Assembly: GCA_947252455.1 (NCBI GenBank)
Contig: CAMXVQ010000024.1
Location: 1 to 14,791, forward strand
DNA length: 14,791 bases
Source: an uncultured Atopobium sp.
Lineage (GTDB): Bacteria; Actinomycetota; Coriobacteriia; Coriobacteriales; Atopobiaceae
Reading direction: 5' to 3'
The translations under genes and the position numbers were made by a program. Shown here piece by piece: positions 1-6,862 of the stretch; within the stretch, counting starts at the first letter, position 1; the number at the start of each line of letters is the position of its first letter. The notes under the pieces were generated by a model. The model ran no database searches. It had not been told where the DNA came from and was given only the letters and a program-made list of their open reading frames with translations.

Positions 1-1059
1 AAGGGATACATTTCACCTTACTTTGCAACCAACAATGACACCATGACTGCCGAGCTCAAGAATCCTTACATCTTGATGACCGATCAAAAGATCTCTAACA
101 TTCAAGATATTCTTCCTGTTCTTGAGGGTATCCAAAAGAGCGGTTCACCTCTTCTTATCATTGCAGAAGATGTAGACGGCGAAGCATTGGCAACGCTCAT
201 TCTTAACAAGCTCCGTGGTACGCTTACCGTATGCGCTGTTAAGGCTCCTGGCTATGGTGACCGTCGTAAGCGTATGCTCGAAGATATTGCTGTTCTTACT
301 GGTGGTCAGGCAGCTATGAAAGAGCTTGGCGTAGAGCTTACCGATGTAACAGCCGAGATGCTTGGTCGCGCTAAGTCAGTTAAGATCACGAAAGACAATA
401 CAACCATTGTTGATGGCGCAGGTTCTAAAGATGCTATCAATGAGCGTGTTGCACAAATCAATAATGAGCTTGAAAATACTACTTCTGACTTTGACAAAGA
501 AAAGCTCCAAGAGCGCAAGGCAAAACTTGCAGGTGGTGTAGCAGTTATTAAAGTTGGTGCAGCTACCGAAGCCGAGCTTAAAGAAATCAAGAGCCGTATT
601 GAAGACGCGCTTCAAGCAACTCGTGCAGCTGTAGAAGAAGGTATTGTAGCTGGTGGTGGTGTTGCATTCTTGCAAGCTGCAGCAGCTCTTGATAACGTTA
701 AAACTTCAGAAGCCGATGAACAACTTGGTGTTGACATCATCCGCAAAGCTTTGATGGCTCCTGTTAAAAAGATTGCTACCAACGCTGGTTATGAAGGCTC
801 AGTTGTAGTTGAGAAGATTTCTAATCTTCCTGCAGGTGAAGGTCTTAACTCTGCTAATGGCGAGTGGGGCGACATGATTAAGATGGGCGTTCTTGACCCA
901 GTTAAGGTTACCCGTACTACCTTACAAAATGCATCTTCAGTTGCTTCGTTGATTCTTATTACCGAGGCTACTATCTCGGACGAGCCAAAAGATACTTCTA
1001 TTGAAGAAGCTATCTCTCGTGCAGCTGCTTCAGGTCAGCAAGGTGGCGGAATGTACTAA
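1..1059 (+). CDS. groEL: Chaperonin GroEL (Hsp60), 3' part only
   Basis: This is the C-terminal 352 residues of the 60-kDa chaperonin, a cytosolic double-ring ATPase that folds proteins inside a cavity capped by GroES. The frame is open from base 1 and begins K-G-Y-I-S-P-Y-F, the conserved stretch that lies near residue 200 of E. coli GroEL, so roughly the first 200 residues are outside the window. Visible hallmarks include LLIIAEDVDGEALATL and VKAPGYGDRRK in the apical domain, the EDALQATRAAVEEGIVAGGG stretch that returns to the equatorial ATPase domain (its Asp is the hydrolysis residue by family alignment), and a short Gly/Met tail ending GGGMY. The first internal ATG, at 43, is not the start. 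No groES is visible. A strong terminator follows about 100 bases after the stop. Identity is certain. Confidence 0.98.
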   Translation, partial: KGYISPYFATNNDTMTAELKNPYILMTDQKISNIQDILPVLEGIQKSGSPLLIIAEDVDGEALATLILNKLRGTLTVCAVKAPGYGDRRKRMLEDIAVLTGGQAAMKELGVELTDVTAEMLGRAKSVKITKDNTTIVDGAGSKDAINERVAQINNELENTTSDFDKEKLQERKAKLAGGVAVIKVGAATEAELKEIKSRIEDALQATRAAVEEGIVAGGGVAFLQAAAALDNVKTSEADEQLGVDIIRKALMAPVKKIATNAGYEGSVVVEKISNLPAGEGLNSANGEWGDMIKMGVLDPVKVTRTTLQNASSVASLILITEATISDEPKDTSIEEAISRAAASGQQGGGMY

Positions 1060-1161
1060 TCGCATGATGGATACAAAGTTGCATAGATAACGTTTGTATG
1101 CTTTAAACGTTAATGGTAATGCGTATCTATAGAATGTGGTGTACATAACAATTGTTATTAA

Positions 1162-1195
1162 ACGTGCATGTCTCAAAAGAGCATGCACGTTTTTT
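1162..1195 (+). terminator. Rho-independent terminator of groEL
   Basis: ACGTGCATG at 1162-1170 pairs with CATGCACGT at 1182-1190. After a one-base bulge (T1171), CTC/GAG extends the stem across an AAAA loop. A run of T at 1190-1195 follows. It sits about 100 bases after the groEL stop, which fits the end of that transcript. Confidence 0.9.
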
Positions 1196-1222
1196 CTTGT
1201 AAGATTGTTGAAAAATCAATTT

Positions 1223-1256
1223 AAGCTCTTTTAATTATCAACCCTTTAAAGAGCTT
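1223..1256. terminator. Weak convergent hairpin between groEL and the asparaginase gene
   Basis: AAGCTCTTT at 1223-1231 pairs with AAAGAGCTT at 1248-1256 around a loop of about 16 bases. It directly abuts the stop codon of the - strand asparaginase gene. On that strand it is followed by AAATTGATTTTT, an imperfect T tract. It may end the asparaginase transcript and back up the groEL terminator. The stem is AT-rich, so this is moderate evidence only. Confidence 0.5.
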
Positions 1257-2354
1257 TTATTCTTGCACACGATCGTGATTGATAGGTGTATAAAACAGGC
1301 GTTTGATTTCGTCTTGCGCGTGAGCTTGTCCTAATACCCACATGGTTTTGGCAAGCAAAGCCTCGGTGGTCATATCGGCACCACGCAGAACACCTTCGTT
1401 ATGAGCAAATGCTTGTCCAACTTCGTATACGCCTAAATCTAAACCTTCTTCGGCAACTTGTGTGGTAAGTACAAGCGTTTTACCTTGCTCTATCCAGTTT
1501 TTAAGCGCAGATGCAAAATTATGCTGATGAGAATTGGGAATGCCACCTATACCAAACGTTTCTAGAATAAGTGCATCATAATCTTTTGTGAGTGCATCAA
1601 AAATATTGGGTTTAAGCCCTGGAGTAAGCCTTAGACACATAACGCGATCGTTAAGACGCTCATAAAAGCGCACACATGAGTGCGTATCTTCTTGTGGTGT
1701 TTTGTGATTGTTACATTCTGACGCCATTGGTGCATGCGGTATAGATAAGCCTGATTGCAAAGCACTTCTGTTTTGTTGGGGTTTTTGATCGCAACAGCCA
1801 TGTCGTATAATTTTATTTGCACGAATCATGGCAATCAAGGGATAATTTATGCTGGTAAACGCATTATAGCTCATGGTTTTTTGCTTATACGCGCGTGTTC
1901 CGCACATAACAGATCCGCCAAATACCACATTTACATCGTAGGAATTATCATCGCACGCAAAAAGTGCCGCCTGATAGAGATTAAGTTTTGCATCGGTAAA
2001 AGCACCTGTCATAGGTTGCTGCGAACCGGTAAGTACAATAGGCTTAGGACTGTTTTGAATAAGGTAGGATAGCGCGGCTGCGGTATATGCCATGGTATCG
2101 GTGCCGTGCAGCACGATAAACGCATCAAAATCATCGTAGGCATCTTTAATGCAGTGCGCAATTTGTAACCAGTGCTTGGGCAGCATATTAGTTGAATCAA
2201 TATTCATAAGCTGCGTGGTCTTAAACGTGCAAATGTCTTTGAGTTGCGGTACATAGCGCGCAAGTTCTTCTCCCGAAAGTGTGGGAGTAAGGCCTTCTGC
2301 CATGGGTTGCGAGGCTATTGTACCTCCGGTAGCTATAAGCAGGATATGCTTCAT
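1257..2354 (-). CDS. ansA: Type I L-asparaginase
   Basis: It hydrolyses L-asparagine to aspartate and ammonia, probably in the cytoplasm because no signal peptide is visible. The protein starts MKHILLIATGGTIAS, whose TGGTI motif carries the nucleophile Thr (T12). The second active-site motif HGTDTMAYT (T85, D86) and LTGSQQPM (residues 108-115) are of the AnsA kind. The C-terminal half has the usual LETFGIGGIPN stretch (residues 264-274). The chosen start is the ATG at 2354, with AAAGAGA about six bases upstream. An in-frame TTG at 2384 would add ten polar residues before the family's normal N-terminus, so it is less likely. At 365 residues the protein is about 30 longer than usual. The excess lies at about residues 184-228, a Cys- and Gln-rich segment between the two domains. 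It is convergent with groEL and divergent from the zinc genes. Confidence 0.95.
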   Translation of the reverse strand: MKHILLIATGGTIASQPMAEGLTPTLSGEELARYVPQLKDICTFKTTQLMNIDSTNMLPKHWLQIAHCIKDAYDDFDAFIVLHGTDTMAYTAAALSYLIQNSPKPIVLTGSQQPMTGAFTDAKLNLYQAALFACDDNSYDVNVVFGGSVMCGTRAYKQKTMSYNAFTSINYPLIAMIRANKIIRHGCCDQKPQQNRSALQSGLSIPHAPMASECNNHKTPQEDTHSCVRFYERLNDRVMCLRLTPGLKPNIFDALTKDYDALILETFGIGGIPNSHQHNFASALKNWIEQGKTLVLTTQVAEEGLDLGVYEVGQAFAHNEGVLRGADMTTEALLAKTMWVLGQAHAQDEIKRLFYTPINHDRVQE

Positions 2355-2392
2355 GTGTGTTCTCTTTGTCTCGTGCGTGTTCAATAAAGTAT

Positions 2393-2425
2393 GCGCTGTG
2401 TACGCGATAAGTGCTGTGTACGCGA
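2393..2425. repeat. Direct repeat in the asparaginase leader
   Basis: GCGCTGTGTACGCGA at 2393-2407 recurs as GTGCTGTGTACGCGA at 2411-2425. The period is 18 bases and 14 of 15 positions match. It lies 39-71 bases upstream of the asparaginase ATG. Repeated boxes at this spacing are compatible with a regulator binding to one face of the helix over nearly two turns, but no regulator is identified. Confidence 0.6.
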
Positions 2426-2587
2426 ACCATAAGCATTACGTATTGTAACAATAATATGCGCACAAAAACGTAGCGCCTTATAAGCTCATACTGCAAAAGC
2501 ACTCTCACAATACCTACATAATAGGCGGCTGGTAGCCTCGCGCGCATGAAACAGCTAAGCTAACAGCGAAAACACGAGAGGATTGCC

Positions 2588-2647
2588 ATGGTGGTAGGGT
2601 TGTATATCAGCCCGAATTGTATAAAACAGAAGCTGAAAGTTAGCTGA
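2588..2647 (+). CDS. Possible 19-codon small ORF or gene remnant
   Basis: An ATG at 2588 follows GAGAGGA (2576-2582) at a good ribosome-binding spacing and opens a 19-residue frame, MVVGLYISPNCIKQKLKVS, ending in TGA at 2645-2647. The start loosely resembles the N-terminus of Spx/arsenate-reductase-like proteins (LYxSPxC) but has no second Cys and stops at once. It could be a remnant of such a gene, a leader peptide for the zinc genes 120 bases downstream, or chance. I do not assign a function. Confidence 0.25.
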   Translation: MVVGLYISPNCIKQKLKVS

Positions 2648-2770
2648 ATATAACTTTGTTGTACAATAGCATCGATTCAAAAAGTTAGTAGTGGTTAACA
2701 CGTATTTACAGAGCTACAAGGCGTGTTTGAAATCGTTTTCTCTATAACCACTCGTTGTCTGGAGGTTTGC

Positions 2771-3424
2771 ATGAACAAGTTTGGTACTATTGCAGCTTCG
2801 GCTCTTTCCGTTGGTCTGGCATTTTCTATTTTTGGTTGCGCAGGACAACAAAGCGCTCCTAAATCGCAATCTCAAAACGCTGAGGCTGAGCAATCTCAAA
2901 GCGCATCTGCTGATAAAAAAGAAGCGGTAAAGGATCTCAAGGGCTGGGAAGGCACTTGGAATGACTTTAGCAAGTATCTTGATGATAAGCAGCTTGATTC
3001 TGCTTATGCTGAGAAGGCAAAAGAAGCAGGTAAGTCACCTGAGGACATTAAGAAAGAGCTTAAAGAGCGTCGTCATTCAGACTTTGGTGGTCTTGAGATC
3101 AAGGGCGACACCATTACCTTCCTTGATGGCTTTAAAGACAAGGGTGGAAAAGAAATCGGTAAAGTTACCTATAAGTTTAAAGACTCCAAGAAGGTTCAAC
3201 ACGGCGGTAAAGAGCTTGAATGGGATGTTTTTGAAGCAGAAGATAAAGATGCTAAATATCCTGTACTTCTCATGATGCCAGTTCACGGTGAGGAAGAGCT
3301 TGTTCACTTCCACATGCGTTATGGTAAGAATGCTGATGAACTCTTTAAGAAAGACGGTTGGTTCCCAACATTTGTTAAACCAAACAGCACTATGGATCAA
3401 ATTGCCGACGAGGTTAAAGAGTAA
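2771..3424 (+). CDS. zinT: ZinT-domain zinc-binding lipoprotein
   Basis: This 217-residue extracytoplasmic lipoprotein probably binds zinc and feeds the ABC transporter encoded next door. A lipoprotein signal with lipobox IFGC puts the lipid-anchored Cys at residue 23. A Gln/Ser/Ala/Lys-rich spacer follows (about 25-55), then one ZinT (YodA) domain from about 57 to 217. Family marks are the opening LKGWEGTWNDF, GDTITFLDG (112-120), HFHMRYG (179-185, with H179 and H181 matching the ZinT zinc ligands, and H172 a likely third) and the closing WFPTF. The start is the ATG at 2771, six bases after GGAGG. An upstream in-frame ATG at 2723 would place 16 residues before the signal peptide and lacks such a site. 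In streptococcal AdcA this domain is fused behind a ZnuA domain. Here it is a separate gene placed just before znuA, with a terminator hairpin between them. Confidence 0.9.
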   Translation: MNKFGTIAASALSVGLAFSIFGCAGQQSAPKSQSQNAEAEQSQSASADKKEAVKDLKGWEGTWNDFSKYLDDKQLDSAYAEKAKEAGKSPEDIKKELKERRHSDFGGLEIKGDTITFLDGFKDKGGKEIGKVTYKFKDSKKVQHGGKELEWDVFEAEDKDAKYPVLLMMPVHGEEELVHFHMRYGKNADELFKKDGWFPTFVKPNSTMDQIADEVKE

Positions 3425-3443
3425 ATTTGATTTAATAATTTCT

Positions 3444-3472
3444 AAAAGTCCTCGCACTTGCGGGGACTTTTT
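3444..3472 (+). terminator. Intrinsic terminator between the ZinT lipoprotein gene and znuA
   Basis: AAAAGTCCTCGC at 3444-3455 pairs with GCGGGGACTTTT at 3460-3471 (twelve pairs, one G-T wobble) around a four-base loop, followed by T residues. It sits 20 bases after the lipoprotein stop and 28 bases before the znuA ATG. It probably makes the lipoprotein transcript more abundant than the transporter genes, with partial read-through. It could instead mark separate units, although there is hardly room for a znuA promoter after it. Confidence 0.85.
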
Positions 3473-3499
3473 GCTTACCTATATGGAGTATCAAATCGT

Positions 3500-4813
3500 A
3501 TGAGATATTCAAGAAGAGAATTTTTGGGCCTTTGTGCTGGTGCCTGTTCCGCTACGCTTGGTGCAAGCATGTTGGGAGCATGTCGCAGAAGATCGCATGC
3601 TAAACCCGTTATTTATGCATCTTTTTATCCCGTATTTGACTTAGTTCGCGAAGTTGCTCAAGATACGGTTGAACTACATTCATTTATGCCACCTAATAAA
3701 GACCCCCATGTTTGGGAGCCAACGCCAAAGGGCTTGCGCGATTTAAGCGAAGCCGATCTCTTAGTGGTAAATGGTGCCAATATGGAGCACTGGATTGATC
3801 AGGTTCGTGACAATTTGCCTAATCTACCTGTATTAACGCTTTCGGATGGCATTGATTTAATTACCTATCGTGGTGCGGCTGCAATGGGAGAATTTCAGTA
3901 CATAGCGCGTCTTGGCGTAAGAAGCGGTACGTACGGCTTTGAATTTGGCCACACGCACCAAGACATTATGCGTGTTGCGTTCTTTAAGGCAGACGAATCT
4001 ACACCACTTGCAGATTTGGTAAAGCGTGGTCGCCAGATTATGCAGCAAAAAGGTGAGGTTATTGCCCAGCATAAAACAATTGATGTTGAAGATGGAAAAG
4101 TGTATGCACTTGAGATGGGTCACGAGAGTGGATATATTGGATTTACCCTGCCCGAAGACGCAAGTTGGATTGTGCTTTCTGATAGAGCGAGCGCCGATTT
4201 GTTATCGTATCGTTTAGTTGAATCAGAAAATGGTGACGAAATCAAAGTAACGCCGCTGATGGAAGGTTCTTCTTCGGGTACCGATAAAATTACCTATGAT
4301 CCTCACTCATGGATTTCATTTATAAATGCCAAACAGTATTGTGCAGCTATTCATGACAAACTCTGTGATATGTATCCTGCCAATAAAGAGGAATACCGTA
4401 AGAATAAGCTTGATGTTGTTTCTCGTCTTACCGAATTGGGTGCGCAGTATAAAGAGAAATTTAAGCCTTTAAAGCGCCGCGAATTTGTGGTAACGCATAA
4501 TGCATATTCGTATCTGTGCAGAGATCTTGGTATTAAGCATTTTCCGTTGCAAGGACTTACCTCTACCGAGGCACCAGCGCTTAAAACTGTTCGTAAGGCA
4601 GTTGATTTTTGCCATCGACACAATGTAACAACCGTATTTTACGAGCTTGGAGCATCGTCTAAAGGTGCCGATACTGTTGCCGAAGAAATTGGCGGTCAGG
4701 CGGTGCCACTGGCTTCGATGGAGTACGTAAGCGAAGAGCAAGGTGCCGAGATGAACGGCTACGTTGAGATCATGAAAGACAACGTTGAAAAGATATATCA
4801 ATCACTTGTTTAA
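3500..4813 (+). CDS. znuA: Zinc ABC transporter substrate-binding lipoprotein (ZnuA family) with a large insertion
   Basis: This is the cluster A-I metal-binding receptor of the transporter, 437 residues where about 300 is usual. The N-terminus is a twin-arginine lipoprotein signal: SRREFLG at residues 4-10, a hydrophobic core, then lipobox LGAC with Cys28. Metal ligands match the family: H70 in DPHVWEP, H269 in YDPHSW and H333 in VTHNAY; the usual fourth acidic ligand is probably E382 or a nearby Asp. Between the first and second ligands, where ZnuA proteins have a short His-rich loop, lies an extra block of about 140 residues (about 122-262). It contains FGHTHQD and GKVYALEMGHESGYIGF and resembles no domain I know. 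The start is the ATG at 3500, with GGAG at 3485-3488. It precedes znuC by 52 bases. The ZinT neighbour favours zinc over manganese as substrate. Confidence 0.93.
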   Translation: MRYSRREFLGLCAGACSATLGASMLGACRRRSHAKPVIYASFYPVFDLVREVAQDTVELHSFMPPNKDPHVWEPTPKGLRDLSEADLLVVNGANMEHWIDQVRDNLPNLPVLTLSDGIDLITYRGAAAMGEFQYIARLGVRSGTYGFEFGHTHQDIMRVAFFKADESTPLADLVKRGRQIMQQKGEVIAQHKTIDVEDGKVYALEMGHESGYIGFTLPEDASWIVLSDRASADLLSYRLVESENGDEIKVTPLMEGSSSGTDKITYDPHSWISFINAKQYCAAIHDKLCDMYPANKEEYRKNKLDVVSRLTELGAQYKEKFKPLKRREFVVTHNAYSYLCRDLGIKHFPLQGLTSTEAPALKTVRKAVDFCHRHNVTTVFYELGASSKGADTVAEEIGGQAVPLASMEYVSEEQGAEMNGYVEIMKDNVEKIYQSLV

Positions 4814-4865
4814 CGTATCTATTTGCACGTTTGGTACACAATTGTTTGAAGCCTAAGGAGGGTTC

Positions 4866-5537
4866 ATGCACATAATAGATGTTTCGAACATCAATTTTGG
4901 ATATACATCCGAGTTGGTGCTCAAAGATGTCAATCTTTGTGTTGACGAGGGACAATTTATTTGTATAACCGGAGAAAATGGTTCGGGTAAATCGACGCTT
5001 TTGAAAGTTTTGCTTGGCGAGCTTAAGCATTTTGAAGGCAGCATCAAATTATTTGGAAATCCAATTAACTCAATTAAAGACTTTAAGGATATTGGCTACG
5101 TTCCTCAAAACAGCGTTATGAATAAAGTTGCTTTCCCTACTACCTGTAGAGAAATGGTGGCTATCAATTTATACCGTTCGTTTGGTCCTGTTAAATTCCC
5201 CGGGAAAAAGCATTTTGAGCGTGCGGAAAAAGCCTTAGTTGATATGGGTTTGGAAAAATATGTACGTACGCCATTTAACGAGCTTTCTGGTGGATTGCAG
5301 CAGCGCGTTATGATTACACGTGCACTCATCAATGATCCACGTCTTTTGATTTTGGACGAGCCGACGGCAGGCGTTGATAACGAAAGTAAAGTTCGCTTTT
5401 TGGATCTTCTGGAAACAGTTACGCAAGAGCGCAATATTACTGCTGTTTTGGTTTCTCACGAACTTGAACTTGTATCACGTCATATTAACTTTGATGCAAC
5501 CTACCGTATTAATTCAGGAAGGATAGCTCATGTTTGA
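4866..5537 (+). CDS. znuC: Zinc ABC transporter ATP-binding protein
   Basis: This is the 223-residue cytoplasmic ATPase that powers zinc import through ZnuB. It is complete and canonical: Walker A GENGSGKST (36-44), Q-loop Gln81 in YVPQNS, signature LSGGLQQR (140-147), Walker B LLILDEP (160-166), D-loop Ala-Gly-Val-Asp and switch His198 in SHELE. AAGGAGG at 4855-4861 precedes the ATG. The 3' end overlaps the permease gene by eight bases, so the two are translationally coupled. The protein is short and lacks the extra C-terminal domain of E. coli ZnuC, as is common in AdcC-type ATPases. Confidence 0.95.
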   Translation: MHIIDVSNINFGYTSELVLKDVNLCVDEGQFICITGENGSGKSTLLKVLLGELKHFEGSIKLFGNPINSIKDFKDIGYVPQNSVMNKVAFPTTCREMVAINLYRSFGPVKFPGKKHFERAEKALVDMGLEKYVRTPFNELSGGLQQRVMITRALINDPRLLILDEPTAGVDNESKVRFLDLLETVTQERNITAVLVSHELELVSRHINFDATYRINSGRIAHV

Positions 5538-6396
5538 TCTTCTTTCAATTTTTCAATTTGAATTTATGCGCCGAACGCTTGCTGCGGGTCTTATGCTTGC
5601 TATTGCCTTGCCGCTTATTGGTATCGTGATGATTAACCGCAAAACGTCAATGGTTTCAGACGCACTGTCGCATGTTTCGCTTATGGGTGTTGGTTTAGGT
5701 TTGATTTTTGGATTTGACCCCGTTATTGGTGCAGTGTGCACGTGTATTGTTGCAGGATTCTTTATAGAAGGAATTCGCGCAAAAATGCCTCAGTTTGGCG
5801 ATATGTCGGTTGCGGTAATTATGAGCGCTGGCCTTGGTATGGCAGTGGTACTTGCCGACTTTGCACCTGGTGGAAATACGTTTGAATCGTATTTGTTTGG
5901 TTCGGTTTCTGCGGTAACGGTTGTAGATCTTATAAGCACCGCCGTGGTTTTTGTAGCCACGCTTTTGGTGAGCATTATTTGTTATGCAGGTCTTTTAGAC
6001 TTGGCAATTGATGTAACGCTTGCTCGTCTTGCTGGTGTAAAAGTTGCGCTGGTAAATGGTGTATTTACGCTGCTTGCAGCTATCATGATTGGTTTAGCTT
6101 GTAAAGTTGTAGGCGCTCTTTTGGTTGTATCCCTTGTTGCACTTCCCGTTGCAACTGCGCTTATCATCAGCCGTTCGTACTTCCAAACTTGTGTGTTGTC
6201 CGTAATTTTGGGTATCATTTACACAATGGTAGGACTTATTTTCTCGTACTTTGAAGATGTTCGTCCTGGTGGCGCAATTGTTGTAGCTGCTGTTATTGGA
6301 ATTGTGATATTCCTTATTGTTTCTTCGATTAAAAATAGGTTTAATCCTACTAAAGGACGTGGCATATCTAATGCTGCTGCCGCAAGCGCACAATAA
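5530..6396 (+). CDS. znuB: Zinc ABC transporter permease
   Basis: This is the 288-residue integral membrane subunit that forms the zinc channel with ZnuC. About eight hydrophobic segments are visible, at roughly 16-36, 50-80 (probably two), 93-111, 133-153, 175-212 (probably two), 221-240 and 247-265. Family marks are SMVSDALSHVSLMGVGLG (40-57) and the KVVGALLVVSLVALPVATA stretch (192-210), which match the ABC-3 permease signature. The ATG lies inside the end of znuC, with AGGAAGG just upstream. A short polar Ala-rich tail ends the protein. It is the last gene of the zinc block, and a strong terminator follows. Confidence 0.95.
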   Translation: MFDLLSIFQFEFMRRTLAAGLMLAIALPLIGIVMINRKTSMVSDALSHVSLMGVGLGLIFGFDPVIGAVCTCIVAGFFIEGIRAKMPQFGDMSVAVIMSAGLGMAVVLADFAPGGNTFESYLFGSVSAVTVVDLISTAVVFVATLLVSIICYAGLLDLAIDVTLARLAGVKVALVNGVFTLLAAIMIGLACKVVGALLVVSLVALPVATALIISRSYFQTCVLSVILGIIYTMVGLIFSYFEDVRPGGAIVVAAVIGIVIFLIVSSIKNRFNPTKGRGISNAAAASAQ

Positions 6397-6455
6397 GTCA
6401 TTTTGTTTTAGAGTTGCTCTATAGTACGTTGCTATAGAATATATGGCTACGTAAT

Positions 6456-6489
6456 AATAAGGCTTTGGATTACTCCAAAGCCTTATTTT
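6456..6489. terminator. Bidirectional terminator after znuB and after the RHH gene
   Basis: AATAAGGCTTTGGA at 6456-6469 is perfectly complementary to TCCAAAGCCTTATT at 6474-6487 around a TTAC loop. A T run follows on the + strand, and TTATTATTA follows on the - strand. It lies between the convergent znuB and ribbon-helix-helix genes and probably serves both. Confidence 0.92.
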
Positions 6490-6520
6490 GTTTATGCTTC
6501 ATCATGCTTCAAACGGTCTA

Positions 6521-6724
6521 TTATGTGGACGTGCCTTCGTCCGTTGTCTGGCTGTTGTCTAACTCACGGTTGTGAGGAGGCCAGCGTTTTGCGCGTTTAA
6601 GGCTGTCGCATAATATCCATTCAATTTGTCCGTTAACGCTTCTCATTTCATCACGCGACCAAATTTCGAGCGCATTCCAGATATCTGGATGTATGCGTAA
6701 GGGATATTGCTTTCTTATTGCCAT
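6521..6724 (-). CDS. Arc-type ribbon-helix-helix DNA-binding protein
   Basis: A 67-residue protein with one ribbon-helix-helix fold. A basic strand RKQYPLRI (4-11) would insert into the major groove as a dimer ribbon. Helix A (PDIWNALEIWSRDE) and helix B starting RSVNGQIEWIL follow; the RS-x-N-x-QIE pattern is typical of Arc/HicB-like RHH proteins. The tail is polar and probably disordered. The start chosen is the ATG at 6724, which gives the family's usual N-terminus; only a poorly spaced AAGG precedes it. An in-frame ATG at 6790 would add 22 Cys-rich residues without a ribosome binding site. It lies 138 bases downstream of the SPFH gene with no terminator between, so the two probably share a transcript. 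No toxin gene is adjacent. A role in controlling the pair is an inference. Confidence 0.75.
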   Translation of the reverse strand: MAIRKQYPLRIHPDIWNALEIWSRDEMRSVNGQIEWILCDSLKRAKRWPPHNRELDNSQTTDEGTST

Positions 6725-6862
6725 ATGCCTTGAGCTTTCGTGTTTGTAGCAGTTAATACAGTAGGAAATCTTGTACGTGCACGTGTGCATATCCGTTTAT
6801 TACTAGTTTTTACTCATATAGTATCAAGCAATCAATTTTTTAAGCGGTATACACCAGATTCA

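Larger units (their letters stand above)
2355..2770. other. Divergent intergenic region between asparaginase and zinc genes
   Basis: These 416 bases should hold the promoters of both divergent units. I see a 15-base direct repeat at 2393-2425, a possible 19-codon ORF at 2588-2647, and a TACAAT -10-like hexamer at 2662-2667 on the + strand without a convincing -35 box. The ribosome binding site GGAGG at 2761-2765 belongs to the lipoprotein gene. No tRNA-like structure, terminator or clear zinc-repressor operator was found. Confidence 0.6.

Noticed and set aside
2729..2740. Imperfect palindrome GAAATCGTTTTC before the ZinT lipoprotein gene, as a possible Zur box
   Set aside because: Only six-base half-sites with one mismatch, no match in length to Zur boxes I know, and no second copy seen near the other zinc genes.
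2723..2770. In-frame upstream ATG at 2723 as the start of the ZinT lipoprotein
   Set aside because: It would put 16 residues before the signal peptide, while the ATG at 2771 has GGAGG at ideal spacing and starts a normal lipoprotein signal.
3458..3499. In-frame ATG at 3458 as the start of ZnuA
   Set aside because: It lies inside the terminator hairpin and would place 14 residues before the twin-arginine motif; the ATG at 3500 gives a normal signal peptide.
5790..6401. Several antisense open frames opposite znuB
   Set aside because: They follow from the codon pattern of the hydrophobic permease on the other strand and show no independent start signals or family features.
6725..6790. N-terminal extension of the RHH protein with a Cys-x-x-Cys pattern
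   Set aside because: No ribosome binding site before the ATG at 6790, and the RHH family normally begins at the residues encoded from 6724; the Cys pair is probably chance.
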